From JABURQ01 sp029243145 (GTDB lineage Bacteria > Planctomycetota > Planctomycetia > Planctomycetales > Planctomycetaceae), in NCBI GenBank assembly GCA_965660145.1, contig CBFHYX010000001.1, positions 186,001 through 250,000 of the forward strand: a stretch of 64,000 bases of DNA, given 5' to 3'. A program made the position numbers and the translations under genes. Position 1 is the stretch's first letter. Each line of letters starts with the position of its first letter. Under the pieces are notes generated by a model. That model had not been told where the DNA came from. It did no database searches and saw only the letters and a list, made by a program, of their open reading frames with translations. This document shows positions 36,557-45,700 of this stretch, one piece after another.

Positions 36557-36585
36557 AGCCAGAGTGCGCAAGCAATCCGGGCCTG
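36557..36585 (+). repeat. GCAA-loop hairpin repeat, copy 2
   Basis: Arms CCAGAGTGC and GCAATCCGG surround a GCAA loop; seven of nine positions pair. The tip GC-GCAA-GC is identical to the other copies while the stem sequence differs. Confidence 0.6.
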
Positions 36586-36655
36586 AATTATGTCGATGTA
36601 GGGCAAGAGCCTCGTTGCCGAGAGAATTGATTTGTGCGTCACGCCGCGTTCCCCT

Positions 36656-36671
36656 GCCGACTTCCGTCGGC
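36656..36671. repeat. Short hairpin GCCGAC/GTCGGC
   Basis: A perfect 6-bp stem with a TTCC loop stands in the repeat-rich spacer before the sulfatase gene. No T-run follows, so a terminator is not evident; a dispersed element is more likely. Confidence 0.4.
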
Positions 36672-36701
36672 GGCTAGAATTGGTGAATCTCTTGCGTTTC
36701 T

Positions 36702-36732
36702 GTTTTCTCTGCGGCTCCGCGCCTCTGCGTGA
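36702..36732. repeat. Putative dispersed CTCTGCGGCTCCGC-type element
   Basis: This CT/GC-rich segment contains a near-repeated CTCTGCG at both ends. I recall such sequences between genes in planctomycete and related genomes. Only one copy is in the window, so the assignment rests on memory. Confidence 0.3.
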
Positions 36733-36878
36733 TTTAAATCACTGCTTCCTTCTCTCTTCAGCAACCGTTAAGCTAAAGTCTTCAGGCACAGCCTGACCTA
36801 CAATAATCCAGCTCGTCGTTGACTCTGGCTGGTTCTACCGGCCTTACAAATCTTCTCATTATCCGCGAGGAACATTCC

Positions 36879-38288
36879 ATGCGATTGCTGCTCACTTTGT
36901 GCTCATTATTGATCGTTGCCTCCTCCGCAACCCACGCGGCAGACAAACCCAATGTCGTCATCGTCTTTACTGACGATCAAGGCTTCGGTGATGTTGGCGT
37001 TTATGGACAGACAAATTTCCAAACGCCCCATCTCGACCGGATGGCGGCTGAGGGGATGAAGTTCACTGATTTCTACGCCGCTCAAGCAGTCTGTTCGGCT
37101 TCGCGAACCGGTTTGCTCACCGGCTGTTATCCGAATCGTGTCGGCATTCTCGGCGCACTGGGGCCACAATCGAAAACCGGCATCAACCCCGATGACATCC
37201 TCATCTCGGAAGTCCTTAAAGACAAAGGGTACGCCACCGCGATTTACGGCAAATGGCATCTCGGTCATCATGAAAAGTTCTTACCACTCCAGCACGGTTT
37301 CGATGATTACTTCGGTCTGCCCTATTCCAACGACATGTGGCCGTTCCATCCGACTGCCGGCAAACGATTCCCCGATCTGCCGTTGTTTGAGAAAAATGAA
37401 ATCATCAATCCGAAAGTGACCGGCAAGGAACAGACTCAACTCACCACTTGGTACACCGAACGAACCGTCGAATTTATCACCCAGCACAAAGACGAACCGT
37501 TCTTTGTTTATCTCCCCCATTCGATGCCTCACGTGCCGCTCTTTGTCAGTGACAAGTTCAAAGGAAAATCGAAACAGGGACTCTACGGCGATGTGATCAT
37601 GGAGATCGATTGGTCGGTCGGACAGATTCTGGAAACTCTTAAAAAACTCAATCTCGACGACAAAACGCTCGTCATCTTCACCTGCGATAACGGGCCGTGG
37701 TTATCTTATGGAAATCATGCCGGCTCAGCAGGACCATTACGCGAAGGGAAGGGGACCGCATGGGATGGCGGACAACGGGAACCGTGCATCATGCGTTGGC
37801 CGGGAAAAATTCCCGCAGGAAGCGTCTGCCAGGAAGTCGCATCGACCATCGATATCATGCCGACGATAGCCAATCTGGTTGGCCACGATCTTCCCGAAGA
37901 TTACATCATCGATGGTAAGAATATCTGGCCTTTGATGAGTGGCCAGAAAGGGGCCAAGTCACCCCACGACGCATTTTATTTTTATTGGGCTGCGGGTTTG
38001 AACGCAGTCCGCAGCGGCGACTGGAAACTGCACCTACCTCACGCTTATCGCTCGCTCACAGGACAACCCGGACGAGACGGTGTACCCGATGGATATACGC
38101 AGGACAAGACGGGGTTGGCGTTGTTCAACCTGCGGGAAGATGTCGGCGAGCGGTTTAACGTCGCCGATCAGTACCCCGAAGTGGTTGAAAGGCTGATGAA
38201 GCATGTGGAAACGGCCCGCGAAGACTTGGGTGATTCGCTGGTGAAGCGGAAAGGAAAGAACGTTCGCGAACCGGGCCGAGTGGAATAA
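36879..38288 (+). CDS. Sulfatase, formylglycine type
   Basis: This 469-residue protein has a signal peptide (LLLTLCSLLIVASSATHAAD) and the alkaline-phosphatase-like sulfatase fold. The metal-binding start is VVIVFTDDQGFGDVGVYG. The formylglycine signature is CSASRTGLLTG near residue 76, where Cys is converted to formylglycine. Further sites are KWHLGHH and FTCDNGPWLSYGNHAG. Such enzymes hydrolyse sulfate esters of polysaccharides, outside the cytoplasm. The substrate is not predictable. The ATG before the signal peptide was used; an in-frame start lies 20 codons upstream. The gene follows the DUF1501 gene after a repeat-rich spacer, so it is probably a separate unit. Confidence 0.93.
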   Translation: MRLLLTLCSLLIVASSATHAADKPNVVIVFTDDQGFGDVGVYGQTNFQTPHLDRMAAEGMKFTDFYAAQAVCSASRTGLLTGCYPNRVGILGALGPQSKTGINPDDILISEVLKDKGYATAIYGKWHLGHHEKFLPLQHGFDDYFGLPYSNDMWPFHPTAGKRFPDLPLFEKNEIINPKVTGKEQTQLTTWYTERTVEFITQHKDEPFFVYLPHSMPHVPLFVSDKFKGKSKQGLYGDVIMEIDWSVGQILETLKKLNLDDKTLVIFTCDNGPWLSYGNHAGSAGPLREGKGTAWDGGQREPCIMRWPGKIPAGSVCQEVASTIDIMPTIANLVGHDLPEDYIIDGKNIWPLMSGQKGAKSPHDAFYFYWAAGLNAVRSGDWKLHLPHAYRSLTGQPGRDGVPDGYTQDKTGLALFNLREDVGERFNVADQYPEVVERLMKHVETAREDLGDSLVKRKGKNVREPGRVE

Positions 38289-38341
38289 GGAAGGAATCGG
38301 GAGTCAGGAAACAGGAGTCAGTTCTTATGACGCGAAGGGAT

Positions 38342-38370
38342 AGCCCAACTGCGCAAGCAGTCGGGATGCG
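38342..38370 (+). repeat. GCAA-loop hairpin repeat, copy 3
   Basis: Arms CCCAACTGC and GCAGTCGGG pair at eight of nine positions around a GCAA loop. The element aligns without gaps with the 29-nt copy near 35.06 kb. It lies just after the sulfatase gene. Confidence 0.7.
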
Positions 38371-38405
38371 TTGATTTATCTCTCACGTCAATTTTACTAT
38401 CAAGA

Positions 38406-38430
38406 AGCCGCCAGCGTAACCGCAGGGATG
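38406..38430 (+). repeat. Degenerate relative of the hairpin repeat
   Basis: AGCCGCCAGC followed by GTAACCGCAGGGATG resembles the copy near 53.97 kb but has lost most pairing. It overlaps the putative start of the following small gene. Confidence 0.35.
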
Positions 38431-38850
38431 AATGATGTTGATGAGAGTTTTCTGACTTATCACGTCTGCGGTGTCTTAATAGATGCATCCAGTCAACAAA
38501 CAATGGAAGGCTATCTGGCGATTGCAGAAACTGGAATTCGCGACGAGAGTTCACCGTTCGAATTATGGGGTATTTCCGGTCCACATGAACCGGGGGAACG
38601 AATCACAGATGATCGAGGGCGATTCGTGGCTACCTTCATCACAACCGGTATGAAAGATCTTCCCATAGACTGTGTTCCGTTACCACCCATGATCGAGATT
38701 CACATTCAGTTTCGTCCAGGCACTTGGCGATGCAGGGAAGTACCCGTCCTCTCGAAGACTCAAACTGCGATTGCCGATCACGAGTATGAAATTGATCTCG
38801 GTGAAATTGTCGTCGATTACGATCTCTGTCGTAAGCCAACAAATAAATAA
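38428..38850 (+). CDS. Hypothetical protein of about 140 residues
   Basis: The reading frame gives a soluble protein with strand-like segments (FLTYHVCGVLIDASS, GRFVATFITTGM) and ends in EYEIDLGEIVVDYDL. The pattern Dx(G)RFxA followed by strands is reminiscent of transthyretin-like or intradiol-dioxygenase-like beta sandwiches, but no catalytic motif is present. I used an ATG just after the degenerate hairpin; an in-frame TTG lies 19 codons earlier. No signal peptide or ribosome-binding site is evident. It is isolated between the sulfatase and the DUF1592 gene. It is probably real, but unrecognised. Confidence 0.5.
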   Translation: MNDVDESFLTYHVCGVLIDASSQQTMEGYLAIAETGIRDESSPFELWGISGPHEPGERITDDRGRFVATFITTGMKDLPIDCVPLPPMIEIHIQFRPGTWRCREVPVLSKTQTAIADHEYEIDLGEIVVDYDLCRKPTNK

Positions 38851-39047
38851 TACGGGTTGGCTCAGGAATTGAGTAAATTTGGATAATCAAGACAAGCGCT
38901 GAATGACTGCAATATCATCAATTTAACGGGGAAGACAATGGCTTTGATGCGATGTGAAGGTCGCCCGTCATAGGCTGTTCGTATGTGATATACTCAAGAA
39001 CGGCATTTAAGTCGTGAAGATATTTGAATTAATCAGGTCTACGACGT

Positions 39048-41438
39048 ATGGAACAAAGGTTTGCATCAATCGCTCTGGTGCTCGGACTGCTGGCAGTATG
39101 CTTGTCAGTAGATGTCAAAACGTCCGGCTTGACGGTCTCCAATAACGAGCCCGAAGATTCTAAGACCGCTTCGCTCGTCAATCAATATTGCATCGACTGC
39201 CACAGCGGAGACGACCCGGTCGCCAACCTGGATCTTTCCACGTTGATCGATCAACCGATCACCTCTCACTCGGCGAGTTGGGAGAAGGTGGTCAAAAAGC
39301 TGCAAGCTCGGCAGATGCCACCCAGCGAAGCGTTACAGCCTGAAGCCGGGGAACTCACCGACGTTCTAAAATCATTAACACGGGAACTCGATCAACATGC
39401 CGAGGAACATCCCGAACCGGGACGAACGGCAACATTTCGTAGGCTGACCCGCACCGAATACAAAAACGTAATTCGAGATCTCTTGGCACTCGATATCGAT
39501 GTGGAATCGTTATTGCCGGCCGATGAAGTGAGTCATGGGTTTGATAATGTCACGGTTGGAGAACTTTCACCGACTTTGTTGAACCGTTATATTTCTGCGG
39601 CTCAAAAAATCAGCCGACTGGCTGTGGGACGTGCTTCCAATTCTCCCGGCGGGAAAACTTATCGGGTCCGCCCGGATGTCACCCAGGAAGAGCGGATGCC
39701 CGGTTTGCCTTTTGGGACACGCGGTGGAACGCAGGTCACACACACGTTTCCCGTGGATGGAGAATATGAGATTCGTATCCGCTTGTCGCGTGATCGGAAC
39801 GAACATGTCGAAGGGTTGTCGGGTTCGCACGAAATAGAGTTGTTGCTCGACCGAAAGAAATTGAAGACGTTTACCATCGAGCCTCCTCGTGGAAAAGCCA
39901 AGCCGGGACAGTATGGCAAGCCCTCGCAAGCGAATGTCGATCAACACCTTGTCACCCGCATCACAGTGAAAGCCGGCGCACATCAGGTGGCGGCGACATT
40001 TCTGAAAAGCCCAAGTTCTCTACTCGAATCGCAACGTCAACCGCTCAACGTACATTACAATATGTACCGCCACCCCCGACTTGGTCCAGCCGTCTATCAG
40101 TTGTCCATCAATGGACCATTTGAAACCTCTGGTCCCGGCGAGACCCCCAATCGCAGACGTATTTTTGCGTGTCAACCGAACTCTCCTTCACAGAATGAAA
40201 GTTGCGCTCGTCAGAACCTGTCATTGTTGATGCGAGTGGCTTTGCGACGACCGGTCACCCAAGACGATCTCAAGCGACCACTGGACCTCTTCCGAGAGAC
40301 GTCGCGAGAAGAGGGTTTTGAAGCGGGCATCGAAATGGCCCTCAGTTCGATCCTGATGCATCCCGAATTTCTGTTTCGGATCGAACAAACCCCGAAAGAG
40401 ATACCCAGTGAAACGGCCTATCGAATCAGCGACATCGAATTGGCGTCGCGACTCTCGTTCTTTCTCTGGATTAGTCTTCCTGATGAAGAACTTCTACAAC
40501 TTGCAGAAGCGGGACGATTATCTGACACAAATATTCTCACGCAACAAACAATGCGCATGTTGAAGGATCCACGCTCGCAATCGTTGGTCAATAGCTTTGC
40601 CGGGCAATGGCTGTATTTGCGGAACTTGGAATCTATCACTCCCGACGGGCGGTTGTACCCCGACTTCGGAGACAATTTGCGACAAGCTTTTCGCCAAGAG
40701 ACTGAACTGTTATTTCAAGAGATCATTCGCGAAGACCACAGCGTGCTCGAATTGATCGATGCCGATTATACCTATCTGAACGAGCGACTGGCTAAACATT
40801 ATGGCATTCCACACGTGTATGGTTCTCACTTTCGTCGAGTCGAATTTCCGGAGACAAGCGAACGTGGGGGGCTGCTGCGACACGGCAGCATTCTCACTGT
40901 CACGTCGTACGCCACACGCACCTCACCGGTGATTCGTGGCAAGTGGATTCTGGAAAACTTACTCGGAACACCTCCACCCCCTCCACCTCCCGATGTGCCA
41001 ACCCTTCAAGACAACACTGTTTCCGCCAAACTTCCGGTCCGTGAGCGATTGGCACAACACCGAACCGATGCCGCCTGTGCAAGCTGTCATAATTTGATTG
41101 ATCCTGTCGGATTTTCGTTGGAAAACTTTGATGCGGTCGGACGTTGGCGCGATTTGGAGAATGGTCGCCCAGTGGATGCGTCGGGAGGCATGCCAGATGG
41201 TCGACGATTTGTGGGAGTGGACGGTCTGGAAGTTGGTCTCCGGGAACTGTCCGATGTTTTCGTCGGCACTCTCAGCGAAAAACTGTTAATCTATGCCTTG
41301 GGTCGAGGCATAGAATCGAATGATGCACCTGCCATTCGCAAAATTGTCCGTGATGCCAAACCATCCGACTATCGATTCTCATCATTGATTTTGGGGATCG
41401 TCAAAAGCACTCCTTTTCAAATGAGGATGTCTCCATGA
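39048..41438 (+). CDS. DUF1587/DUF1592/DUF1588/DUF1585 cytochrome-like protein
   Basis: This 796-residue exported protein has a signal peptide and then a heme motif, CIDCHSGDDPVANLDLS. DUF1587 follows (FRRLTRTEYKNVIRDLLALD). DUF1592 includes ISDIELASRLSFFLWISLPDEE, cut here to ELASRLSFFLW, and FAGQWLYLRNL. DUF1588 has the proline run LLGTPPPPPPPDVP and a second CxxCH, CASCHNLIDPVGF. DUF1585 closes with LIYALGRGIE. These proteins are widespread in planctomycetes and related phyla, and their reaction is unknown. The stop overlaps the start of the DUF1552 gene (ATGA), so the two are translationally coupled. Confidence 0.92.
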   Translation: MEQRFASIALVLGLLAVCLSVDVKTSGLTVSNNEPEDSKTASLVNQYCIDCHSGDDPVANLDLSTLIDQPITSHSASWEKVVKKLQARQMPPSEALQPEAGELTDVLKSLTRELDQHAEEHPEPGRTATFRRLTRTEYKNVIRDLLALDIDVESLLPADEVSHGFDNVTVGELSPTLLNRYISAAQKISRLAVGRASNSPGGKTYRVRPDVTQEERMPGLPFGTRGGTQVTHTFPVDGEYEIRIRLSRDRNEHVEGLSGSHEIELLLDRKKLKTFTIEPPRGKAKPGQYGKPSQANVDQHLVTRITVKAGAHQVAATFLKSPSSLLESQRQPLNVHYNMYRHPRLGPAVYQLSINGPFETSGPGETPNRRRIFACQPNSPSQNESCARQNLSLLMRVALRRPVTQDDLKRPLDLFRETSREEGFEAGIEMALSSILMHPEFLFRIEQTPKEIPSETAYRISDIELASRLSFFLWISLPDEELLQLAEAGRLSDTNILTQQTMRMLKDPRSQSLVNSFAGQWLYLRNLESITPDGRLYPDFGDNLRQAFRQETELLFQEIIREDHSVLELIDADYTYLNERLAKHYGIPHVYGSHFRRVEFPETSERGGLLRHGSILTVTSYATRTSPVIRGKWILENLLGTPPPPPPPDVPTLQDNTVSAKLPVRERLAQHRTDAACASCHNLIDPVGFSLENFDAVGRWRDLENGRPVDASGGMPDGRRFVGVDGLEVGLRELSDVFVGTLSEKLLIYALGRGIESNDAPAIRKIVRDAKPSDYRFSSLILGIVKSTPFQMRMSP

Positions 41439-42784
41439 GCTTCATGAAGAAATCACTTCCGAGACGAACCTTTTTACGCGGCACGGGAACGGCGCTCGCA
41501 TTACCGTTACTCGACGCGATGATTCCTGCGATGACGGCCATGGCTCAAACTGCCGCCAGCCCTGAGAAGCTTCGGCGTCTCGGTTTCGTCTATATGCCAA
41601 TGGGCTCAGACATCTCGAGTTGGACTCCTCCCAACGCCAAGACACTCGATGTGCTTTCTCCGACTTTGAAATCGTTGGAGAAGGTGAAGCAGCATGTCAC
41701 GGCTGTTTCGAATCTCGAATTACAGAACGCCTATCCGGGAACTCACGCGACTTCCAATGCCGCGTTCTTGAGTGCCGCCAAAGCAAAACGAACGGAAAGC
41801 ACCGATTATTATCTCGGCACAACGGTCGATCAAATCGCCGCACAACAAATTGGTCAGTCCACACAATTGCCGTCTTTAGAAATGTCGATGGATTTGCTGT
41901 CGGTCGTGGGTCAGTGCGACAATGGTTATGCGTGTGTCTATCAGAATAATCTTTCCTGGTCGACGCCGACAACTCCGTTACCCGCGGAAGCTCATCCGAG
42001 GCTTGTGTTTGAGACTTTGTTTGGTGAGGGAGGGAGTGCAGAGGAGCGCAAAGCGGCTCTCAAAAAACGAGCCAGTCTCCTCGATTCACTGACCGGTGAG
42101 ATCAAACGCTTACAAAGCAATCTTGGCCCACAAGATCGCCAGACGGTCAGTCACTATCTGGAATCAATTCGCGAAGTGGAACGACGAATCCAGCAAGCCG
42201 AAACCGACACAAAAGAGAGCTCACTTCCCGACTTGGATCGCCCCGTCGGAGTGCCGGCTGCTTACGCCGATCATGCACGCTTGATGTTTGATTTGCAGTT
42301 GTTGGCTTTACAAGGTGACATCACACGAGTGATCACGTTTCAATTGGCCCGTGAGACCAGTAATCGAACGTATCCCGAGATCGGCGTGAATGATCCTCAC
42401 CACCCGTTGACTCATCATGGCAATGATCCTGAAAAGATCGCGAAAGTCGCCAAGATCAATCATTTTCATGTCTCTTTGTTTGCCGAGTTCCTGGAGAAGC
42501 TTCAAGCGACTCCCGAAGGAGCGGGATCATTGCTCGACCACTCTCTCTATCTATATGGCAGTGGGATGGGGAATCCGAATGTCCACGATCATACAAATCT
42601 TCCGATTCTCGTCGCGGGGGGAGCTGCTGGCAACATGCAGGGAGGACGGCATATCAAGTTCGACAAGCCAACCCCCTTGGCAAATCTGCATCTGACTCTA
42701 CTGAACAAAATGGGAATCGAACAAAAGTCGTTCGCCGACAGCCGAGGAACGGTTGATGAATTATTCGAACCCCTCGATATCTGA
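41435..42784 (+). CDS. DUF1552 protein, Tat-exported
   Basis: This 449-residue protein has a twin-arginine signal (LPRRTFLRGTGTALALPLL). The DUF1552 body contains RLGFVYMPMGSDISSWTPP, SLEMSMDLLSVVGQCDNGYA represented here by SLEMSMDL, and a histidine-rich segment PHHPLTHHGNDPEKIAKV. The C-terminus has GSGMGNPNVHDHTNLPILVAGG, cut here to HDHTNLPILVAGG. The His and Asp residues suggest a metal centre like that of the related DUF1501 family. It is the second gene of a three-gene operon with DUF1592 and ankyrin genes. Confidence 0.92.
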   Translation: MSFMKKSLPRRTFLRGTGTALALPLLDAMIPAMTAMAQTAASPEKLRRLGFVYMPMGSDISSWTPPNAKTLDVLSPTLKSLEKVKQHVTAVSNLELQNAYPGTHATSNAAFLSAAKAKRTESTDYYLGTTVDQIAAQQIGQSTQLPSLEMSMDLLSVVGQCDNGYACVYQNNLSWSTPTTPLPAEAHPRLVFETLFGEGGSAEERKAALKKRASLLDSLTGEIKRLQSNLGPQDRQTVSHYLESIREVERRIQQAETDTKESSLPDLDRPVGVPAAYADHARLMFDLQLLALQGDITRVITFQLARETSNRTYPEIGVNDPHHPLTHHGNDPEKIAKVAKINHFHVSLFAEFLEKLQATPEGAGSLLDHSLYLYGSGMGNPNVHDHTNLPILVAGGAAGNMQGGRHIKFDKPTPLANLHLTLLNKMGIEQKSFADSRGTVDELFEPLDI

Positions 42785-42791
42785 GATTTTC

Positions 42792-44246
42792 ATGTTTATT
42801 CGCTCCCAGCGACTTCTGGCAATCCTGTCATTGCTGACAACTTTCGCGCTCGATTTCCCGACGGAAGTTGTGTTCGCAGTAGAAGGAAAATCAGTATTGG
42901 CGATTGCAGTCCAGAACAAGCAGTGGGATCGGCTCGATGGTCTGATAGAGCAAAAGATCGATGTGAATGTCGCCCAGGTTGACGGGATGACGGCTCTGCA
43001 TTGGGCCGTGCTTCACGACAATGGCGGAGTTGTCAAAAAACTGATCGATTCTGGTGCCGACGTGAATGCTCAAAACCGTTACGGCGTTTCGGTGCTTTAC
43101 TTAGCCTGTTTGAACGGCAATGGAAGGATCGTAGAACAGTTGCTCCAAAAAGGCGCTGACGCTCATCATGAATTGACCGGTGGCGAGACCTTACTGATGA
43201 CGGCTGCGCGTACGGGAAAAGTGACGCCCGTGAAGCGACTGCTCGACAAAGATGTGAAAGTTAATGAGAAAGATCGCAAAGGGCAGACTGCCATCATGTG
43301 GGCAGCAGCCGCCGGGAACAAAGAAGTCGTCGAGTTATTAATTGAAGCCGGAGCCGATTATCGAACACCTCTAAAATCGGGTTTCACTCCGTTATTTTTT
43401 GCGATTCGTGAAGGTCGGACGAACGTCGTTCTTCGACTTCTTGAAGAGGGGTTGGATGTCAATCAGCCCATGCAGATCGAGCGACAATCCGGGAAGAGCC
43501 CTCGCAACGGAATGACTCCGTTGATGCTCGCCATCGAGAACGGGCACTTCGAACTGGCGGCGAAACTTCTGGAATTGGGAGCCGATCCCAATGAAAAAAG
43601 AACCGGATACACTCCGCTGCATGCACTCACCTGGGTCCGAAAACCTGTTCGTGGTGACGGCGATCCCTCTCCCATCGGCTCTGGAGAAATGGGCAGTTTA
43701 GATTTCGTACGCGAACTCATCAAACGGGGAGCCGATGTGAACGCCCGGCACGGAAAACATTCTGCGGGAAATCAACGGCTCAACAAAACTGATGCCACCG
43801 CGTTTCTATTGGCGTGTGAGACCGGCGATTTGCCCTATCTCAAACTGCTGTTGGAATTAGACGCCGATCCGAGTTTGAAGAACAAAGACAACACCACTCC
43901 GCTCTTGGCGGCGGCAGGAGTCGGTATTCTAAGTAACGGCGACGAATCTGCGGGGACCGAAGAAGAAGCCATCGCAACCGTCGAGTTGCTATTGAAACGG
44001 GGAGCCGACGTCAATGCCGTAGACGATCGAGGGCACTCGGGAATGCATGGTGCGGCTTACAAAAGCTGGACGAAACTTGTTCAGTTGCTTGCCGATCATG
44101 GTGCCGATATCGAAATCTGGAATCAAAAGAATCACTTCAAACGCACACCACTCGAAATCGCTCAAGGTCATCGTCCGGGAAACTTCCGACCGTCTGCTGA
44201 AACCATCGCTGCGATTGAGAGAGTGATGCAAGCTGTTGCAGAATGA
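42792..44246 (+). CDS. Secreted ankyrin-repeat protein
   Basis: This 484-residue protein begins with a signal peptide (RLLAILSLLTTFALDF...VFA). At least ten ankyrin repeats follow, such as DGMTALHWAVLHDNGGVVKK, YGVSVLYLACLNGNGRIVEQ and GFTPLFFAIREGRTNVVLRL, several with GADVNA loops. Ankyrin repeats bind other proteins. The start was placed 8 bp after the DUF1552 stop, where the signal peptide begins. The DUF1592-DUF1552-ankyrin order suggests that it binds or scaffolds the two exported partner proteins. This is inferred from gene order alone. Confidence 0.9.
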   Translation: MFIRSQRLLAILSLLTTFALDFPTEVVFAVEGKSVLAIAVQNKQWDRLDGLIEQKIDVNVAQVDGMTALHWAVLHDNGGVVKKLIDSGADVNAQNRYGVSVLYLACLNGNGRIVEQLLQKGADAHHELTGGETLLMTAARTGKVTPVKRLLDKDVKVNEKDRKGQTAIMWAAAAGNKEVVELLIEAGADYRTPLKSGFTPLFFAIREGRTNVVLRLLEEGLDVNQPMQIERQSGKSPRNGMTPLMLAIENGHFELAAKLLELGADPNEKRTGYTPLHALTWVRKPVRGDGDPSPIGSGEMGSLDFVRELIKRGADVNARHGKHSAGNQRLNKTDATAFLLACETGDLPYLKLLLELDADPSLKNKDNTTPLLAAAGVGILSNGDESAGTEEEAIATVELLLKRGADVNAVDDRGHSGMHGAAYKSWTKLVQLLADHGADIEIWNQKNHFKRTPLEIAQGHRPGNFRPSAETIAAIERVMQAVAE

Positions 44247-44254
44247 GTGCTCAC

Positions 44255-45634
44255 TCATTTCACCGAGTTACCGAAGGCATCGACTTCATGCGTTGCAGCA
44301 TGAGAGAGTGGCGGCTGCATCATCTTATTGATGACCGCTTGTAACTTGATGCGGGCGGCTTTGGTCTCAGGAGTCGATTGCTCCCGATCAACCAGCTTCT
44401 CGCGAAAGCCGGTCCCACCAATGTGAAACAACCGTCCGTCGGCGAACAATTTGTACTGTTTGTCGAGAGCGAAGATATCCCGTTGGAACTGATCTTTGTC
44501 CCAACCGGGTCGTGGGTCGTACCAGAAGAAAGCGGAGTCGCGGGGCGTTCCTTTGTTGCCGAACAATTGAGGGGTAAAACTGACGCCATCCGTAAACCAA
44601 TCTTGGGATAGTTTCTCTCCCGCAAGTTCTGCCAGCGTCGGAAAGAAGTCGGAAGCATCAATCAAATCTCGGCAAATCCCCGCTTCAATTTGTCCTGGCC
44701 AATTGGCAATCAAGGGAACACGAATACCGGTTTGTGTCGGTTGCCCTTTTCCACCTTTGATCGATCTGTTTTTGAATTGAGAGGTGATGCGCAGATCGGT
44801 CCCATTGTCGGAATAGAAGATGATCAGCGTATTTTTACGGAGTCCCAATTTGTCGACTCCCTCCACAACTCGACCGACCAATTGATCCATGTACTCAACC
44901 ATATCGGGAAAATATTCGGTGCTTTCTTCGAGGCGTCGTGAGGGATCGGACCAGACTTTCGAAATGGGCGTGGGCACCATCGGCCAGTGAGGTAACGCCA
45001 TCGGATAGTAGACAAACATCGGTTCGTTCTGATTTCGTTTCATGAAATCGAGAATGTAATCAACAGTAAGATCTTCGCCATACTTGCCGGTCCATTCTTT
45101 GTGCAGCGTTCCATTTCTCATAAACGTCGGATTGGCGTATCGCGAGCCTTTATCTTCGGTTTCTTCGGAATGAAACAGCATGTACTCGTCAAACCCCGCA
45201 TCTTTGGGGTGCGTCCCGGTCCCTCGGCGTTTCTCGGCTCCCGGAAAGTCGGGGGGATCGTAAGACGTGAGCTGCCACTTACCGGCGATTAAAGTTTGGT
45301 AACCTCGCGCGCTCATCAGATGTCCGAACGTTTGCTCTTGTTTTGGCAAGATGCCGAAGGATTGCCAGTTTCGCTGATTGTATTTGCCGGTCATGAATTG
45401 CACTCGGGTGGGTGTGCAGAGCGGTTGCGAATAGGCGTGAGTGAATCGTAAACCCTGTTCTGCCAGCTTGTCGAGATGCGGTGTCTTGTACGATTTTCCT
45501 CCGTAACAACCAAGCCCCTCCATTCCTAAATCATCGGCCATGATCAAAATGATATTCGGTTTTCCGGCAGCAGATGCCGAGCAATAGGGAGCGACAACCG
45601 ATAAGACAGCGAGCAGCAGCACACGCATAGTCAT
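44255..45634 (-). CDS. Sulfatase, arylsulfatase-like
   Basis: This 459-residue protein has a signal peptide (RVLLLAVLSVVAPYCSASAAG) and a sulfatase domain. Key elements are IILIMADDLGMEGLGCYGG, the formylglycine signature CTPTRVQFMTG near residue 72, GKWQLTSYDPP and IIFYSDNGTD. The Cys-x-Pro-x-Arg context is the standard maturation site for the formylglycine-generating enzyme. The gene is convergent with the ankyrin gene. The likely substrate is a sulfate ester in algal or other complex polysaccharide, by analogy. Specificity is not determined. Confidence 0.93.
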   Translation of the reverse strand: MTMRVLLLAVLSVVAPYCSASAAGKPNIILIMADDLGMEGLGCYGGKSYKTPHLDKLAEQGLRFTHAYSQPLCTPTRVQFMTGKYNQRNWQSFGILPKQEQTFGHLMSARGYQTLIAGKWQLTSYDPPDFPGAEKRRGTGTHPKDAGFDEYMLFHSEETEDKGSRYANPTFMRNGTLHKEWTGKYGEDLTVDYILDFMKRNQNEPMFVYYPMALPHWPMVPTPISKVWSDPSRRLEESTEYFPDMVEYMDQLVGRVVEGVDKLGLRKNTLIIFYSDNGTDLRITSQFKNRSIKGGKGQPTQTGIRVPLIANWPGQIEAGICRDLIDASDFFPTLAELAGEKLSQDWFTDGVSFTPQLFGNKGTPRDSAFFWYDPRPGWDKDQFQRDIFALDKQYKLFADGRLFHIGGTGFREKLVDREQSTPETKAARIKLQAVINKMMQPPLSHAATHEVDAFGNSVK

Positions 45635-45700
45635 GAGTATTCACTTCTTCAAAGAATGGAGCCGCAGGTCGGCAGAGATGAGGTGGCGTTGAAAAGTCTG

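Larger units (their letters stand above)
36548..36878. other. Intergenic region made largely of short dispersed repeats
   Basis: No gene is seen. In order the spacer holds a GCAA-loop hairpin, a GCCGAC/GTCGGC hairpin, a TTCTCTGCGGCTCCGCGCCT segment and an AGGCACAGCCTGACC segment. I recall the last two as common intergenic elements in planctomycetes, though this was not searched. The promoter for the following sulfatase must also lie here. Confidence 0.5.

Noticed and set aside
38405..38430. Fifth full copy of the GCAA-loop hairpin
   Set aside because: Flanks are similar but the loop is GTAA and the inner pairs fail, so it is listed only as a degenerate relative.
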